This document shows, in pieces, positions 12,996 through 27,790 of a stretch of 64,000 nt of DNA. Source of the DNA: Orthonyx spaldingii (lineage: Eukaryota > Chordata > Aves > Passeriformes > Orthonychidae); NCBI GenBank assembly GCA_013397795.1, contig VZTJ01000298.1, forward strand, positions 709,625 through 773,624. Reading direction: 5' to 3'. Numbering within the stretch: position 1 is the stretch's first letter; every line of letters starts with the position of its first letter. The notes under the pieces were generated by a model. That model saw only the letters and a list, made by a program, of their open reading frames with translations. It did not search any database and was not told the DNA's origin. Both the position numbers and the translations under genes were made by a program.

Positions 12996-15900
12996 ATATT
13001 AAGCAAGATGCTTGTAGTACAGTGAAGGTAATGGCTCATGGGTAATTTGCCATTGTGTGTAATTTTTGTTTGCACATCAAAATATTATGTTTTAGTACAA
13101 ATATGCAGAATTTATTTGATTTAAATCCATATATGGGAAACTCATTATTCTGGACAGAAGGTGATACCACATGCTTAGATTTACTTTTTAGATCTTTGAA
13201 CTTTCAGATCAAACTTTCAGTTATATAGTTAGTGCATAGACTCTCTGTATCACTAAGGAGGAACAAGATTTTCCTTTAGCATTATATTTAATACTGGAAT
13301 TAGATTTCAGGAAGCTAACCATTGAAGAAGTCTTGTCCCACACAAAGCTCTGAAAGGATATTAGGTGCAGCAGCTACATTTTAAAAAGTGCAAATCATGC
13401 TGAAAACAATGCATTTAATAATATGGTGAGGTTCACTGTCTCTAGTCTACATACCAGTAGCACTCTTATTCACCCACCACTTAGATACTCAGAGATGGGC
13501 TGAATTTTCTAGTAAGAGCTATATCTCAAAAACAAAAAGTTAAACAAAATCATCAAGTGGAAAGTCATAGAAGGCCAGATGTTCAATTGATTCAAATAAG
13601 TGGAGAGTATCAAATCAGCAAAGGTGTTATTCTCTTTGAGCCTATTTATCCAAAGTAACACAAATATCTCTTCACAGTCAGCACCCATAAATAGGAAGTT
13701 AATGGGACTTAAAAGCAAGCCTCTCCTGTTTTAAAAATGCAAATAATTTACCAGCAGTTAGAGGTGGAAGACTGTTCTTCCAAGATGCATATCATAGGGG
13801 ATGAATTAAATAAATGTTTTTGTCTGCATTGAAAAGTCAGCATTTTATATTCAGTATGTATTTATCAAAACTGAGGAAGAGTTTTAAAAAGAAAATGAGA
13901 GAGAAAGGTCTGGCAAAAAATCAGCATTGGTTCTATAACAAAGATTTAAAGGAAATAACAAATTACATCCTTTTGCAATTTTAAATCACCTTTCATGTGA
14001 ATAACACAATATGAATAAAAACAGTTTTGAATCAGTTCGTGTGTGGGTATTAACATTCAGATTACATATTTGCTATACATTTCTTGGAATGCACTTCCTA
14101 ATCAATGTTTTTACATCTATAAGACTCTTAAGAAAGCTAGTCTGCTCTCTAGCAATAGACTAGATAATGAATCAAGTACTCACAGTTTTTAGCAACTTGA
14201 AACTACTGTAGAGCAGGTCTTAGGACACATCATTTCTTTGATCTTACCCACACATACACAAAAGACCACTGAACAAAAGCAGCAATATCGAATAAATCTT
14301 TCAAATATTTGTATATTGCCCAGCTCTAGTTGCTATTTGGACTTTTTATCGCAGTTACAATTTCAGAAAAAAATAAATTCAAGGGCAAAAAAACAGAGAG
14401 ACAAAGGGAAATGGTTTATTCACCATGTGAACATCCCATCACAAAATGTAGTTTCCAGGCTTTTCAGTCTACATCTTATACTCAAAGTTAACAGTAAAAC
14501 TAAAACCTGCTCTTTTGTTAAAGTGGCCATGTAGATGGAGCTGGTAAAGATGGCACAGCTTTTACTAAATCCCAAAAACTCTTATGCATATTTTGGCCTA
14601 ACATTTACACTGATATTCTTGATGCTCTCTCATTCTTGGAAGATGATTTTCTTTTTTCAAGTTTCAGAAAAGACACATCAATCCCTTCCAATCACAAGGG
14701 TTGTTAGTTTACTGAAATAATGACTATTTCTTTCCTCAAACTGTATCTACTTCCCTGCATTCTGATTGACTATACATGTCTGATTTGCACAAGTTAATTT
14801 TTAAATAACTGCATAATGTGTTATTCCCTTTACTGTGATTGCCTAAAACCTGTCATTAGCCAATCAAAGAGCAAGGATCTGCACAATCACATTGGGATAT
14901 TTTTCAGTAACTGCTCTGTGAATATGTAATTTTCCTCCACTATGCAAATTTCACAAACATATTCCTAAGGCTCTGATTGGACCTGTGGTTCAGAATTTTA
15001 AAGTTCTTATCCATGGTTCCATACAAACTTTCTTATTCCTCAAAATTCTAAAAGCTTTAGAACATGCAAATTTGGAAAAATAGCAGGGAAAAAAACCAAA
15101 ACAAAACATAAAAAGAGGACTTTCATGCTCAAATATTAGATGACTCCATTAGAAGAACTCTAAGTTCAGGCTCTCAGTTACAAAGGATAACCACTAGATA
15201 ACCACCGTGGTGCCTGCACAATAGTCACTAATACACATGAAAGAACAGAACACAACCCCTCCTAATGCCAATTCTCTTAACAACAAAAACAAAAGAAAAA
15301 TTAAAACAGTCTGTAGAGAAACATATTTTTAAAACATCTGAGATATCCTTCAGGTCCCAAGTGTATGTAGACTTTGCAAATCACTTAAACAGCTAGATTG
15401 TTATATCTTTTCCTTCATTTTCTTTACCCTGCAAATCAGCTACCTAACTGGTCCAAAGCAACTGTCCAACTATGTCGACTTACTGAATTTTTAGCAGAAT
15501 ATACAAGACTGTGTGGTACTAATTTACTTGTTATTTCTCACTAGTAGAGAGAATATCTCTAATGCCATTCTGTCAGTTATTAGGTTTTGTAATGACCATG
15601 GATACCAACAAGAACTTAAAAGCAATATTATTTTGGTATTGGGCAGCTATATGAATTTGACACAAATCTCAAACTCTCTTAAGTGCCAATATTTTACTGA
15701 AGCATACGTAACATCACATATTTATATAGCATATTTAATTTGACATTATCCTAAACTTGAATTAAAACTATTAGATAGGTGGTTTGATAAAATGATGGAA
15801 GAAATAGACAGGAAACTGTGAATATTAATGCCAGTGTTGATGCCTACAAAGGAACAAGCTGATAAAACATCCAGATTAACAACTCCAGATCTCTTGGGAA

Positions 15901-17620
15901 TTTTACAGCTGGTTCCTGGTATATACAGTGACAAACAACATTAACAGTTGGAAATATGCGAACATGAGCATTTTCATATCAAGCCATAAGCATTTTGAGC
16001 ACTGTTTACAGGAAACACCATGGCAACCTAGAGTATTGTAGTAACTGTTTCCAAATGCATGGTAACCATGCCATTTCACGGGGACAACATCCAAACTGAA
16101 AGTGTTATAAATCATACTACTTCTAAGATAAAAATAATGAAAAGCATACTCCTGGTTTTATGAGATATTCTACCTTCAGAACCAAGAAAAAGCACAATCT
16201 ATTATTCCCCAGAGCCAGGAACACTGACAAATGTGCAAGAACTTTGGCGCTTAATATCACAACATGCAGCTACACCATCCTAGCAGCAAAAGATATGTCT
16301 GCTTACACGGATGGTAAGCACTTGGTCCAGATCAAATACCAACAAGAAGCTTCATAAGATGAGGAGATAGGGTCTGAGATTAAATGCAAAGTTTCCTGAT
16401 TATGAATGCAAAGCTAGCAATTGCAGCTCAACCTAAATACGTGTCATCTCAGAAAAAAAGAAAGGTGGACTCAGCAGCATATTATAACAGATCAGTACAT
16501 AGATATGTTGATACAGATGTCTTAATTTGAAAGCTTTAGCAGGTCTGAAGGGAAATCATTGATATATTTAATAATCATCCCATATGTCACTAGCCCCTGA
16601 AAATGAAGACACAAGGTTTTGACCTACATGTAGAGAAGAATCAAATGCTAGAAAATTTCAAAGTTGTCTTAATTTCTTCTCCAGCTGAAACATTGTGGCT
16701 AAAGCAAAGTTGGAACACTCATTAATTTTCTACGGAATGTATTTTGGACTCTAATTTCATTCTAATTTGGAGTCCAACATCTACATTCTGATTTTTTTTT
16801 TTAATTTGTGTTTTTTATCCAGGTCTCACATGGTTCTGCTTGCCTTGGGAACTGTCCATAATAATGCTGTTCATTATGGAAGTGTTAAGTGTCTGAAAGT
16901 CAAGTTAAACTGGCAGTTATGCCATTTAAATCCTTACATGTTTAACTCACTGAAATAGTCAAGTACCTACTGAGGTTTAAAAATGAGAAAAAAAAAGTTT
17001 TCACAATTTTTTACAGGAATCAATTTAACAGCTTCACTTGCACCAGCTGCATTTATAATTTGTCTTTTCTTAAGTTTCTCAAAAAAGGAACTACTCACCA
17101 TGCTGGCTATCTATGCTTAAGACACCACTTTTGCAGAGTTTCTGCAAGATACAGCACAGCCTTTATACACTTTTGTCTATGTCTTAAGCTTCAACTAGTT
17201 TTCTAATGAAAATGTGGTTTAGTAAAGACTGTCTGACATTGCACAGAAACAGAAGAAAACTTGCTTCAGATGTCTCAAACAAGTTTTTGCTAGATATCCT
17301 GCACATCATATTAAATAAGGAACAGTCTCTTTATTAATTTTGAGCTTTATTAGTTAGAAAAAGAAGGATTTGTATGTTTGCTTAGACTCCTTTTGGCATA
17401 GAGGGCCAGAGTCTGACTAACATCATAGTTAAAATAGTTTCAGATATTAAAGAGACCTGCTGGTACAGTCAAAAACCCTTAGACAAGAAAAAAACGGTTT
17501 GTCAGAATTATCCTCATTAACACTTTGAAGGAGAATTGAGAAAAACTCACAGTCTTGAAAACTTTTGTAGCAAAATCTTAACTACTTGCTGTGGTAACTA
17601 CACAAAAGGAGAGAAAATTT
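12996..17620. other. Unassigned AT-rich DNA, no gene seen
   Basis: No recognisable gene, RNA or repeat. Short frames on both strands lack domains. T-rich and A-rich runs are common, for example at 16790-16805 and 16988-16998. Confidence 0.6.
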
Positions 17621-18110
17621 GTGTTCTGTTTTAGGCCCCTCAGTACAGGAAAGACCTTGAGGTGCTGGAGGGTGTCCAAAGAAGGGCAGTGGAGCTGGTG
17701 AAGGGTGTGGAGCACAAGTTTGATAAGGAGTGGCTGAGGGAGGTTTAACCTGGAGAAAAGAAGGCACAGTGGGGGCCTTCTGTACAACTGCCTGAAAGGA
17801 GAGTGTGGTCAGGTGGGGCTTAGTCCCTTCCCTGAAGTAACAAGCGGTAGGAAAACAGGGAATGCTCTCAAATTGTGTCAGGTTTAAATTGAATATTAGG
17901 AAAACATTCTTCACTGGACAGGTTGTCAAGCATTGGAACAGGCTGCCCAGGGAAGCAGTTGAATCACCATCCCTGGAAGCTCAAAAAACACCATGTGGCA
18001 CTTAGGGACATGTTTCAGTCCCCCACTAGATGGACTTGGCAGTGCTGGGTTAATGGCTGAACTTGATGATCTTATAGGTCTTTTCAAACCTTAAGGATTC
18101 TGATTCTATG
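17621..18110 (+). mobile_element. CR1 LINE, 3' end fragment
   Basis: This is a 5'-truncated CR1 retrotransposon. The order of recognisable blocks is: GGCCCCTCAGTACAGGAAAG (end of ORF2), GAGGTGCTGGAGGGTGTCCA, an AACTGCCTGAAAGGAG block, GGAACAGGCTGCCCAGGGAA (about 17936), TGTGGCACTTAGGGACATG (about 17994) and a terminal GATTCTGATTCTATG. The reading frame is broken, so no protein is made. Opposite-strand open frames here are shadows of the element. CR1 inserts without a poly(A) tail, and its short octamer-like 3' repeat is visible. Confidence 0.95.
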
Positions 18111-21068
18111 AAAGTAAGGCAGCACTAGCATATGAATTGCACTGCAGTGCTTATACTGCACATGTAGCAACAAGCATTTAGACCGGTCAGTTACTTTTAT
18201 GTGAGCTTTTCTGATATTCATGAAAAATTACATTCTTTGTGATGTTTACAAGCTAAAGCAAAGCTCTTTGTAATGCATACCCTAACTACACAGTACACAG
18301 AGGCTTTGACAATGATACTTTTGTTTACATCTCTAAGAGCATCAAAGATTTTTTCTTTTAATCACTGCAGGTGGGTAAATTCCCAATATACAAGGCAGAA
18401 AATACGATCGCACATAATACAAGAACACAAGTGACATTTAGACCAAGTGCAAAAAAAGCCAGAGAGCACAAGGAAAATTCTTCTTTTCCCCTAGTAAACA
18501 GCTGAAATGAATTTTATTTATTTTAAGGCAGAGGGATATGGTAGAGGAGGTGACCTTGTGTTCTGGCAATGACAATACATAGAATTACATCAGAGGTCTT
18601 TTCTATTGTATTATCTGTGGTCATGTGTACTGTTTCATAACCTCATCTGTTCCTCAAGGTTAATGGCAGTCTATCTAATTCATCTCACTGCATCCTCCAG
18701 CCAGATTAAATCTGAACTTGAATTCACAGCATGCAAAATTTACCTTTATATTATTAATATAAATGGAAAAGTGTGTGTATTCTGGAGAAAAGGTATTCTT
18801 AGGACTTGATCAATAAACATAAACTATTAATTTTGCCAGCAACACTAGCAGTATTCTAGCACTTGATAAACTAATAGAAATATTAGGCCATCTTGTATTT
18901 TTATGTCCTCCACCAGATGTGCTAATTTATAAAAGGTGTAATTTTATATTTTCTCTCTTTTTATATTGCTATGATTAAGCAAATCGTATTTAGACAAAAT
19001 GAAAATCCTTCAACTATGTCAAAACATAATTACTAAATTTTAAAACTATGCTAACCCAAAGAAAATTTAAGAAACAACCATATTTAGGATTTTTTTCCTT
19101 CAAATATGAGTCTAATATTCTCTGACAAGCTGGCAAAAAGACAGCATGAAGTCAGAGTTGCAAATTTATTATAAATTAAAGTGCTTTCTTTCTTTTAGCT
19201 ACACTAGATTGCCTTCACTATTATTGCTTAAATAACAATGAGTGTCTCTCCCTTTTCTGGCTCAGCTCTTGTCATTTCTTGTGATGAAATCTGTCAAACT
19301 CCTCAAACAGGAATGCATTTTTGCTGCTACTGATACCCAAGAAAGCATTTACTGGTTTAGTTAGAACATCACAAATGACCATTCAGGTATCTGATGAAAT
19401 TCTCTTCAGAGTTTTATCTTTTCATTTTCATTTCAAATTCAAAATTATTCATAGAGGTCAAGTACTGAAGCATTAACAAGATGCACTGTAATCTATCACT
19501 CTGCACCATGCTGCAATTTTCTCTGCAAATATGCCACCTTAAAATTACTCCCTTTGATTTTTTTTTTTTAATGTAACCATTCTTCCCTTCCCTCCTGCAT
19601 CAGTACCATAAGTATTCTAGCACCTCCTATGTAACAATCATCCCTATTTCAACATGACAAGTCTACTAGAATATGATTTTCAGACCTTTCAAGTTTATCT
19701 GAAAACAAAAATAAAAACAAGGCTCCTCTCTCTCAATAGGATGCAGAAAGCCCATACCCTTACAGGCCTGAATCTGTAATGTGGCAGAAAGAAAAAGGGC
19801 AAAAGATTTGGCTATGGAGTAGAGTCTTCCCTCTAAGTTCTTTCAGGACCTTCATTTAACTGCAATTACTATTTATATTGCTGTAACATCCAATGTCTTT
19901 AATCAAGGCTGTGGGTCTCTCGGGAGTGAGTCTGTAAATAAAGGCAATCTGTCCTGAACAAAGACAAATTATAGGCTATAATTTGACAAAGCATCAACAA
20001 GACAGGGACAGAGAAAAGTATGATAGCATGGGAGTGGGAAGAACCAAACTAATTCTGACTGTATAGCATATAACAGAGATACAAGTTCATTTTGCTGGCT
20101 TACAACTGTTTGAATGTTCAACTGTTATTTTTTTTAAAAACTTCTTATAAACAAGCCTGCCTATCTCCAATAGGCTGTTAAATACAGACATCTCCCTTGT
20201 AGTCAACTTATTTCAGAACTCCAGATGGTGTTAAGGAAAAAGATGGAGAAGGATCGGAGTAAATGTTGTAACTCTGAGATTATACTTGAAGATGAAGCAC
20301 TTTTTGTGATTAGATGCAGATGTAAGTCTGAAATGGATTGAGGCATCCAAGGTGAGTAGAATTTATGCAAATGAATAGGCAAATAACAGACAAGAACAGA
20401 TACACAATAAGCATATCTAATTGTTAAAAAACCTCCATAATGAAGATGAAGAGCATGAACAGGAATAAGACCAGGGAATCAAGTTCTTGATTAAAATAGA
20501 GGAAGATATGCAGCAGCTGAAGGACGGAGCATTAATATGTGTAACCAGAAATGAAAGGGTTACAATATTAAATTAAAAGATAATAAGGAATGCATGCAGG
20601 GACAGAAATAAAGGCCAGAATTTAGAATCTTTAGAGTCAGAAACCAGATAGTCAAATAGTTTCAAAGTATATATAGCAAACATGCAAGTAAATGCAGTGA
20701 ATGTTTAGGCAGGAAAAAGAGGTTTCCAACAAGCACGTAGATTCTCACTGTGCAGCTCTGCTTGAGAGATGATTTAGGGTCAAATCAATGTACAGAAGTA
20801 TAGGAGGTCAAAATTTCAATATATCTTTAATGAATTTATGTCATAATTTTCTATTTAACTTGTGTCTGAAATGAACCAGTGTTTTCTTTATTTAAACCAG
20901 CCTAGGATGCAACGTATTTGGTGCAAGATTCTTAATTTGTCCCAGGATACTTATTGCAGAAATGTTTGTCTCCCAGGTCTCTCCAGGCTCCTTTCCTCCT
21001 GATCCCACTTGATAGATCAAGCATTACTGCCATGTCTCAGGAGACAACAAAAGCCCTGGACCTGAGGA
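18111..21068. other. Unassigned AT-rich DNA, no gene seen
   Basis: No recognisable feature. A poly(T) run lies at about 19559-19570. Open frames are short and without domains. Confidence 0.6.
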
Positions 21069-21116
21069 GATATATCTATCTATCTATATATGTATGTATA
21101 TATATATATATATGTA
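21069..21116. repeat. (TATC)n/(TA)n compound microsatellite
   Basis: TATC units pass into TATATGTATG and then an alternating TA tract. This is a compound simple repeat, and open frames crossing it are meaningless. Confidence 0.85.
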
Positions 21117-24100
21117 GTCTTTATCTTCTGTATCCCCTTTTTGATGTGCAATGTCTTTAAAATAAGGTGAATACTTTTTCACACTGTGCCATGCTAGACC
21201 ACTGTGGACACTATCATTTGCAAACAATAATATTCCATGCATTTGCTGATTATTCTGCTTTTTCCTTTCAACGGGAACTTTGTAACTTTTAGCCCAATTA
21301 GTATCTCTATCTTACTGCAGCCCTATTTTGTTTTGATATTAAATTTGATCTATGTGTGTGTGGTATGTGTTTATATTTAACAAATATTTGTGACTTAAGC
21401 ATAGGAAGCAAGCTGAGATTTATCAACTTCTACCATGAAAAATTAACCTATTTACTTAAAGAAAGAAAAGATAAGGCCCTGAGCCTCCTTTCCAGGACAG
21501 TGTGTCACACCAAATAACAAGAAACCAACTAACAAATAGTTTCATTTGGTAGACTGAATTTAGTACATTAATTACTTTATTTAGCCCAATAGGTGTAGTG
21601 TGGAGAACTTGATGATTAAAAATTATGATACAGTAAAAAATTATTAATCCACCAATAATGTCATATTATTACAACTTTTAATTAAAAATGTAAAACATTC
21701 AGTGCAAAACAAGTTTGTGTAATTATGAAAATGTAAATATTATAATTTATTTTAAGAAGATTCTTTTTCTTTTTCTTTAGTGCCTTATGCACAGGTGTCC
21801 AGGGTAGATATGGACAAATATGAAATCAAAGTTTAGAAAGGAATGGTGGCCCATTTCTTAGAGTTCATGCAGTTGTAATAAATCATTAAGCATTTTAGAA
21901 TGTAGGATTCCAACTTTCTATAAGTGACAGCACTGAGTTTAGGCAAGGACTATGGCAACTACATCTAAGTATATCTAAAGCACACTAAATACACGTATAA
22001 ATTGCTCCATGTGGTTCATTGCACAAGTCAAACTTAACCATCTCTAATTTTTGTCACTGTAGTTACAATTAAATTCTCAAGTGTCATTTATGTTGCATGA
22101 AGATATTTGTGTCTCTAACCTGTGACTATTTTAAAAACATTTACTGGTATATAAACATCAGCTGCCTCTTTTACAGTTTGAATTATCAGCCTTTGCACAA
22201 ACTATTTAAAAGAGGAGGCTAAATTTTGAAAAAGGCTTTCTTGAATTTGAGTGGGCTGTTGGCACAGTTGTACTTACTTGCAGCTGTAAGGATGACTCAA
22301 ATATTTGCAAAAGATCATTTATACATAGATTTACAATTACAGTGCTATAAATAATGTCATCCTAACGGGCTGTTTTGCACTGCTTCCTCATTCATTGAAG
22401 GTGGTGGACAGCAGAACAGAGACTTCATGGAACACTCAGTTCTGCAGCTGAAATAGTTTAGCTAATGCTTAAATTATAATAAATTTTCATTGGAAGAAAA
22501 AATTACAAAACTATATGGCCCATTTTAAAAGATTAATTAAATCTTTAAAATAGCAAAACAAATTGTCTTTCTACAGTACCTTTTTTTTTTTTTTAGACCA
22601 CACAAAGGGTAAGAATAAAAGAGATAAGGAAATATGTCTAGTATAATATTAAAGAGAAAAGTCAAGTAAATTACACCAGGGGCCCTAAAGAAAGCAGGCA
22701 GTTTAAACAGGATAATTTGTGAAGTTCTTCTGAGAAAATACATCATATGATTTTTCTCTTTACATTAAGATGCAGTTCAACTGACAAAAAAAAAATTCTC
22801 CTTTTTTTTTCCCAAGTGACAGATTTCCCAAGCAACAGCCCAAGTATGGGCTTGTTAAGGATTTAAATTATCACCAGCTTTGCACACTTTTTTTTTTTTT
22901 TTAAGGAATGACACCATGCATTTCTTTTTATGATTGCACAAGGGGACCTCCTTTGCTTGTCATTACTCAAACAGACCATATGATTTGAGGTTGTGCAAGG
23001 CTTCAACATGAATATAATCTTTAAAAATATTTCAAAGAAGATTGTAAATCAACCCTATTTTTGAAGGAAATTATTTCCCACCATTTGAAAGACAAACTGC
23101 TGCATATATTAACTATTGATTTTTGTATATGATTAAATCTATCATTTTAGTTACAATAACTATCATTTTTCACCCAACACAAAATGCCAGTAAAAAGGAC
23201 TGCAATAATTTCAGTGAAAATACTTAGGTTTGCCTTTGTAATATAGTTGTCAACATGACCATTGTAATACTATACTGCCATAAATTCTGAAGCTGTCAGC
23301 ATTCACGAGTGAAACATTAGGCCCTGTCACTAAGTGGCTTTAAGCACCTTTTTTTTTCACGTCATCTAATCTGCAGATTTTCCATATCTCTGTGAGCTTT
23401 TTTTTTTCTCGTGGAATATTCTCCTAACTGTGCTGATTGTAGCACCTGATCTGGCTTGTTTACCAGAAATGCATTTGTATTATTATTTTTTCTCTCAAAA
23501 TAATTGCATGCAAAATAATTTGCAATTCTGAGATATTAAAACTGAAATGACTACAAGAAAGCCTTACTTTAAGTTTTGTATATCAGTACCTGCAATATTT
23601 CAAAGCTAAATAGAATATCTCAACCTTGCCAAATAATCATGTCATATATAAAACCTTCTCTGAATAAGAAATTTTCAAGGATTTCTCATCTGTAGTTTTC
23701 TTCTTGTTCTATTTTTCTTCTACATTTTCCCCTTATTTCCTAAACCTGAGCCACAAATTTTACTAAGATTATAACATGACTTTTTAAATGAAGAAGCACA
23801 GCAAAAAAAAAAAGGCATACGATACTCTCCTTAAAACAGCCAAAAAGCACACTAGCTTAATGAAATATTAAACATTTATCATAGTTTTAGCACACCATGA
23901 TGAGAAACCAGCAATTTCAAACTCTTTCTAAAAAGAAATAAGGCATCTAATTCACTCTCTCAACTCTTTTCCCCATTCTAACAGGGAAATGTTAGTTCCC
24001 TAGTTGAGGGGTTGGGGGTTTTTTCAGTTATACACCTTAAAAAGCCAATGGCATGTGTTCCACTTCCCAATCATTATAGTAATTGTGTGGCAATTTGTTC

Positions 24101-25402
24101 ATAAGAAAAGATCATTCATGTGGTGTGGATTATAATGAAAATAATCTCATTTAAAGTATTTTCAATCATAAAAGAGAGAAAATAAATTAACTCTAAATAA
24201 CGATGGAAATGTAGTACTCCTGAATATCAAGATTAATGTTACTTTAGAAAATAATTTTGGCAAACAGAACACCCCGTTCTTCTAGGAAACCACCTCATCT
24301 TAAAAGCCATTCTCTAGCCATAACCAGAAGTCCAGCCCTTTAGTGCAGCTGGTATCAGATGATATGCTACTGCACAAATCTCAAAAACCAAGCTAAAGCT
24401 ATTGACCAAGACTTCTGCAACATGCTAACGTGGCTGCTCGGATTTCTTCTCACTATGGATAAAACTACAGTCTTTACATTCTGTGACAACGTTTTTTCTG
24501 TCACTTTTTAATGGGCTCCAATGAGTGCTCCTTCAAATAGATATTCAATGGTTTCTCCTGAAAGTCTTCCTATATATTTTGTATTTTCACCTGATGTATG
24601 TTTATAGGTAGGATATGACTTACAAGAAAGGCTAACAGTGACCTCAGCAGCTACAGAGGAAATTTTTTTCCCAGGATCACATTGTTACACAACAGCAATT
24701 TTGACAAGCAGCAAATCAGTTTGATGAATGTGAGCTATCCTGAATTATTGGGTCATTCATTCAACTCCAACCACTGTCCCATACCTTTTGGAAATGACTC
24801 TAGTGTTTCTAAGGGCTGAATAGTACTGAAAAGCATTCCAAAGGTGTGCCTGTCAACTCAAAACAAAAATGCACTGACTTCCAGAGCAAGGCTCTGCCCT
24901 TTGCTTAAACATGGATCAGTCACTTTTGTCAGTAAATAAATGTGAAAACTGTCATTGTCTATTTTTTTCAAGATTTAGATAGAAAACTAAGCTCAGTTAA
25001 AGAGTAGGAAGATATTTGGGACAGGACCAGTTGTATTTTTTGTCCCTACTCCCACAAACTGCACTAGACCCCACAGCACTGGGCTGCTGTGGTGCCCATT
25101 CATCTCCAGCAAACAACCTGCTGACCTTTTCCTCATGGCCCTGCCTGACTTCTTGCAAGCAAAACTCCATGTTATGCTTATCAGTTTCTCATGCTTCCTC
25201 CACGTCAACTATACAGAATTTTGATATGTCATTATAATGCAAACAGTTCCTTATTAAAAGCATTATATTTTTGTTAAACTTTCAATCATATCCTACAATT
25301 TTATGTTTTTATGCAATTTTTTGTGCTTTGTCCTCTTTCAAAACTATATAGGTATTTTTAAGAGGTTGTCACAGTAACCAGTGCACATAGGTGTTTTTTT
25401 TT
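21117..25402. other. Unassigned AT-rich DNA, possible conserved non-coding stretch
   Basis: No gene seen. The part from about 22700 to 23600 has repeated T-tracts of 8-16 bases, TTAATT-type motifs and ATTGCATGCAAAATAATTTG (23503-23522), and lacks any transposon signature. This texture is common in old conserved non-coding DNA near developmental genes, but conservation cannot be judged from one sequence. About 25020-25220 is GC-richer with open frames on both strands that match nothing I know. Confidence 0.5.
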
Positions 25403-25573
25403 AACTTGGAAATATAATCACGACAATCCTTATTACATGTTACAGGAAAAAGTTTCCCATAAAATATGGGACATGTACATGGTAGGANAACTTGGAAATA
25501 TAATCACGACAGTCCTTATTACATGTTACAGGAAAAAGTTTCCCATAAAATATGGGACATGTACATGGTAGGA
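25403..25573. repeat. Near-identical 85-bp direct duplication flanking an N
   Basis: The 85-bp unit starting AACTTGGAAATATAATCACG and ending GGTAGGA occurs at 25403-25487 and 25489-25573. The only difference noted is one A/G change (ACGACAATCC versus ACGACAGTCC). A single N (25488) sits exactly between the copies. Two nearly identical contig ends separated by an N are typical of an unmerged overlap in a draft assembly. A true recent tandem duplication is the alternative. Confidence 0.95.
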
Positions 25574-27790
25574 CACATGCATATACCACAAACATGGTAT
25601 GATAAATACCTCATACCATGTAGACTTTAAACAAAGTATTGACAATCACACCACACATATATTCACACCACCAGTACATCATAAGATTATAGCAAATATA
25701 CAGATTTACATGTAGTAGTTACTATGACAACATCTAAAATGAATTTAGCCATAAGAGCCAGGAAAACACTGGGACCCCTATAGAAAGACCTACTCTTTAG
25801 ATATTTGTGTTTAAATTGGGCATCTACAATCATTTCCGCACTCCTAATTGTGAAAGCTTCTCTGAAGCAGTATCAACAAAATAGAAGAGTAAACTTCTAG
25901 AATATAGTAATTGTTCTAAAGTATTAATATTTTTTAAGACTGGAATACTTGTTTAGTTTTACTTTAGACTTTTATTTAAAAATCACTGAACTTTATTAAA
26001 AACACAGCTGAAATAAATTAATACCTATGGATAATCAGTACAAGCCCTGACTGAGGTAAACACAACGGCAAAAATATGAATCCCAAAGTACCAGCGTGAA
26101 GGTTAATTAATAGTGTGAAGGAAAAATCTCATGTCTCTTTCCTACTCTGTTTTTCACATGTCAGTGGCATATCACTATATTCCAGCTTGTTTCGTTTGTT
26201 TCCTGAGAATGTCTGCTCCAGCACTAAGAACATGCATGTGCACCATTCTAAATTGTAGTTAGTGATGTTTTCCTCATGTCTAACTAAAAAAAAAAAAAAA
26301 TTACAAACTTCACAATTCGATAAAAGGTTTCGTATTCAGGACCATACTTAAGCACATCCCTTTTAGAGGAAGAATTCCAATATCATTGCAGTACCATCAG
26401 AGCCTTTCAGTTCAGTTATATCCTAGTCCTGAGCATGCTGCATTTTGCAACCTCAGCACCGTGTGTGTCATATCCTTTATGCCAAATCCTGTATAATTGC
26501 AGACCATTTTAATTCCACTGATTCCAAGAGAGGTAAATTGATAAGTTCAGTGCACCGCTCAGATCTGACCTTTAGTCTTTAGGGGTTAGAAAACCTATTA
26601 AGAGTTTAAGACTATAAGACTTTCTAGTCCAAATGGGAGTAACAGCCAAGCACAAGAGGGAAGACAGCAAGTTAAAAATGTGTTCCCTGGATACAATACA
26701 AACAAGGTAGTCATCAATAGATGAATAATTTGGGTTTTAACATATGACATCTACTTCCAGTGAGTCAGAGTTTGGTTTTTTGTTTGTCTTTCTTTTTAAG
26801 AGGAAAGTATTTGTCCCTTTAGAAAAGGTAAAAGAGGATAGAAATGTTAAATAGAATATTTCTGTTTCAAACTTGTACTAAAAAAGATTAGTCACCAGTG
26901 CAGTCATGATATTTTGTTTTCCACAGGTTTCAACAGTGAATCACATCCAAATTGTTCCCAGGAGCACAATGAATATTTTTCAAGTTTTGATTTATTCTCA
27001 CTGGTAACTGCTATAATTTATGATAGATTCCACTTCGTCTATCCATGCTTATAAAACAAGCTCATGTAAGCAAAAAACATCTAACAAGACAGAACATCAC
27101 AGTGGGAAAACAATTTGGAAAAGACAGTTACTTTATAATGGCTAAACTTTGTGAAGGAATGGACGAAACAGTATTACAAGAAGAAAAAGAAATATACAGA
27201 TTTTGCAGTTGCTACTCAAGTCCTCATTTCTGTCTTATTGTCATATGGTCTAGTGACACCAGAGAGTGGAAATGTTCTTCAACTTGAAAACCCAAATTTC
27301 TTCAAACAAGGCATCAGTAAAACACCTTCACAGCAGAAGGTACATACACACTGAATTTGTCAATCAGCACAAGCTAGGACAAGAGGTCTTTAATGCAGTA
27401 ATTACCAAAAGAAAGCAAGAAGTAACAAATTTTCTTTAAATCAGTCAGATGCATAGAGAGATAGGAAACACAGAAAGTAAGACAAAACTTCAGATGAAAG
27501 AATAACCATTATTATGCTCCATATGGATTGCCTTCATTCTGCCAGTACATGAGTGCATTAAGCCTCTACCTCAATGCCATGTGTCAGATTTCATATGTTT
27601 GACTTGCACACAGGGAAGCGCACCTTCATCAATGACTGAAATGGAAGCTGACTGGCAGCAATCCACCCCATACAGCTCACCCTTCTTTTGCAGGCCATGC
27701 GACTTGGCAGTGTACTTGTCACACTACACCCCACCACTGGTTGCCATCAACATCCGTCTCTCTCTGTTCCATATGCCAACATAATGCTAA
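25574..27790. other. Unassigned AT-rich DNA, no gene seen
   Basis: Nothing recognisable. A 15-base A run lies near 26286-26300. Small overlapping frames around 27045-27354 have no domain or splice context that I can support. Confidence 0.6.

Noticed and set aside
17578..17929. Minus-strand open frames of 69 and 115 codons
   Set aside because: They are antisense readings of the plus-strand CR1 fragment.
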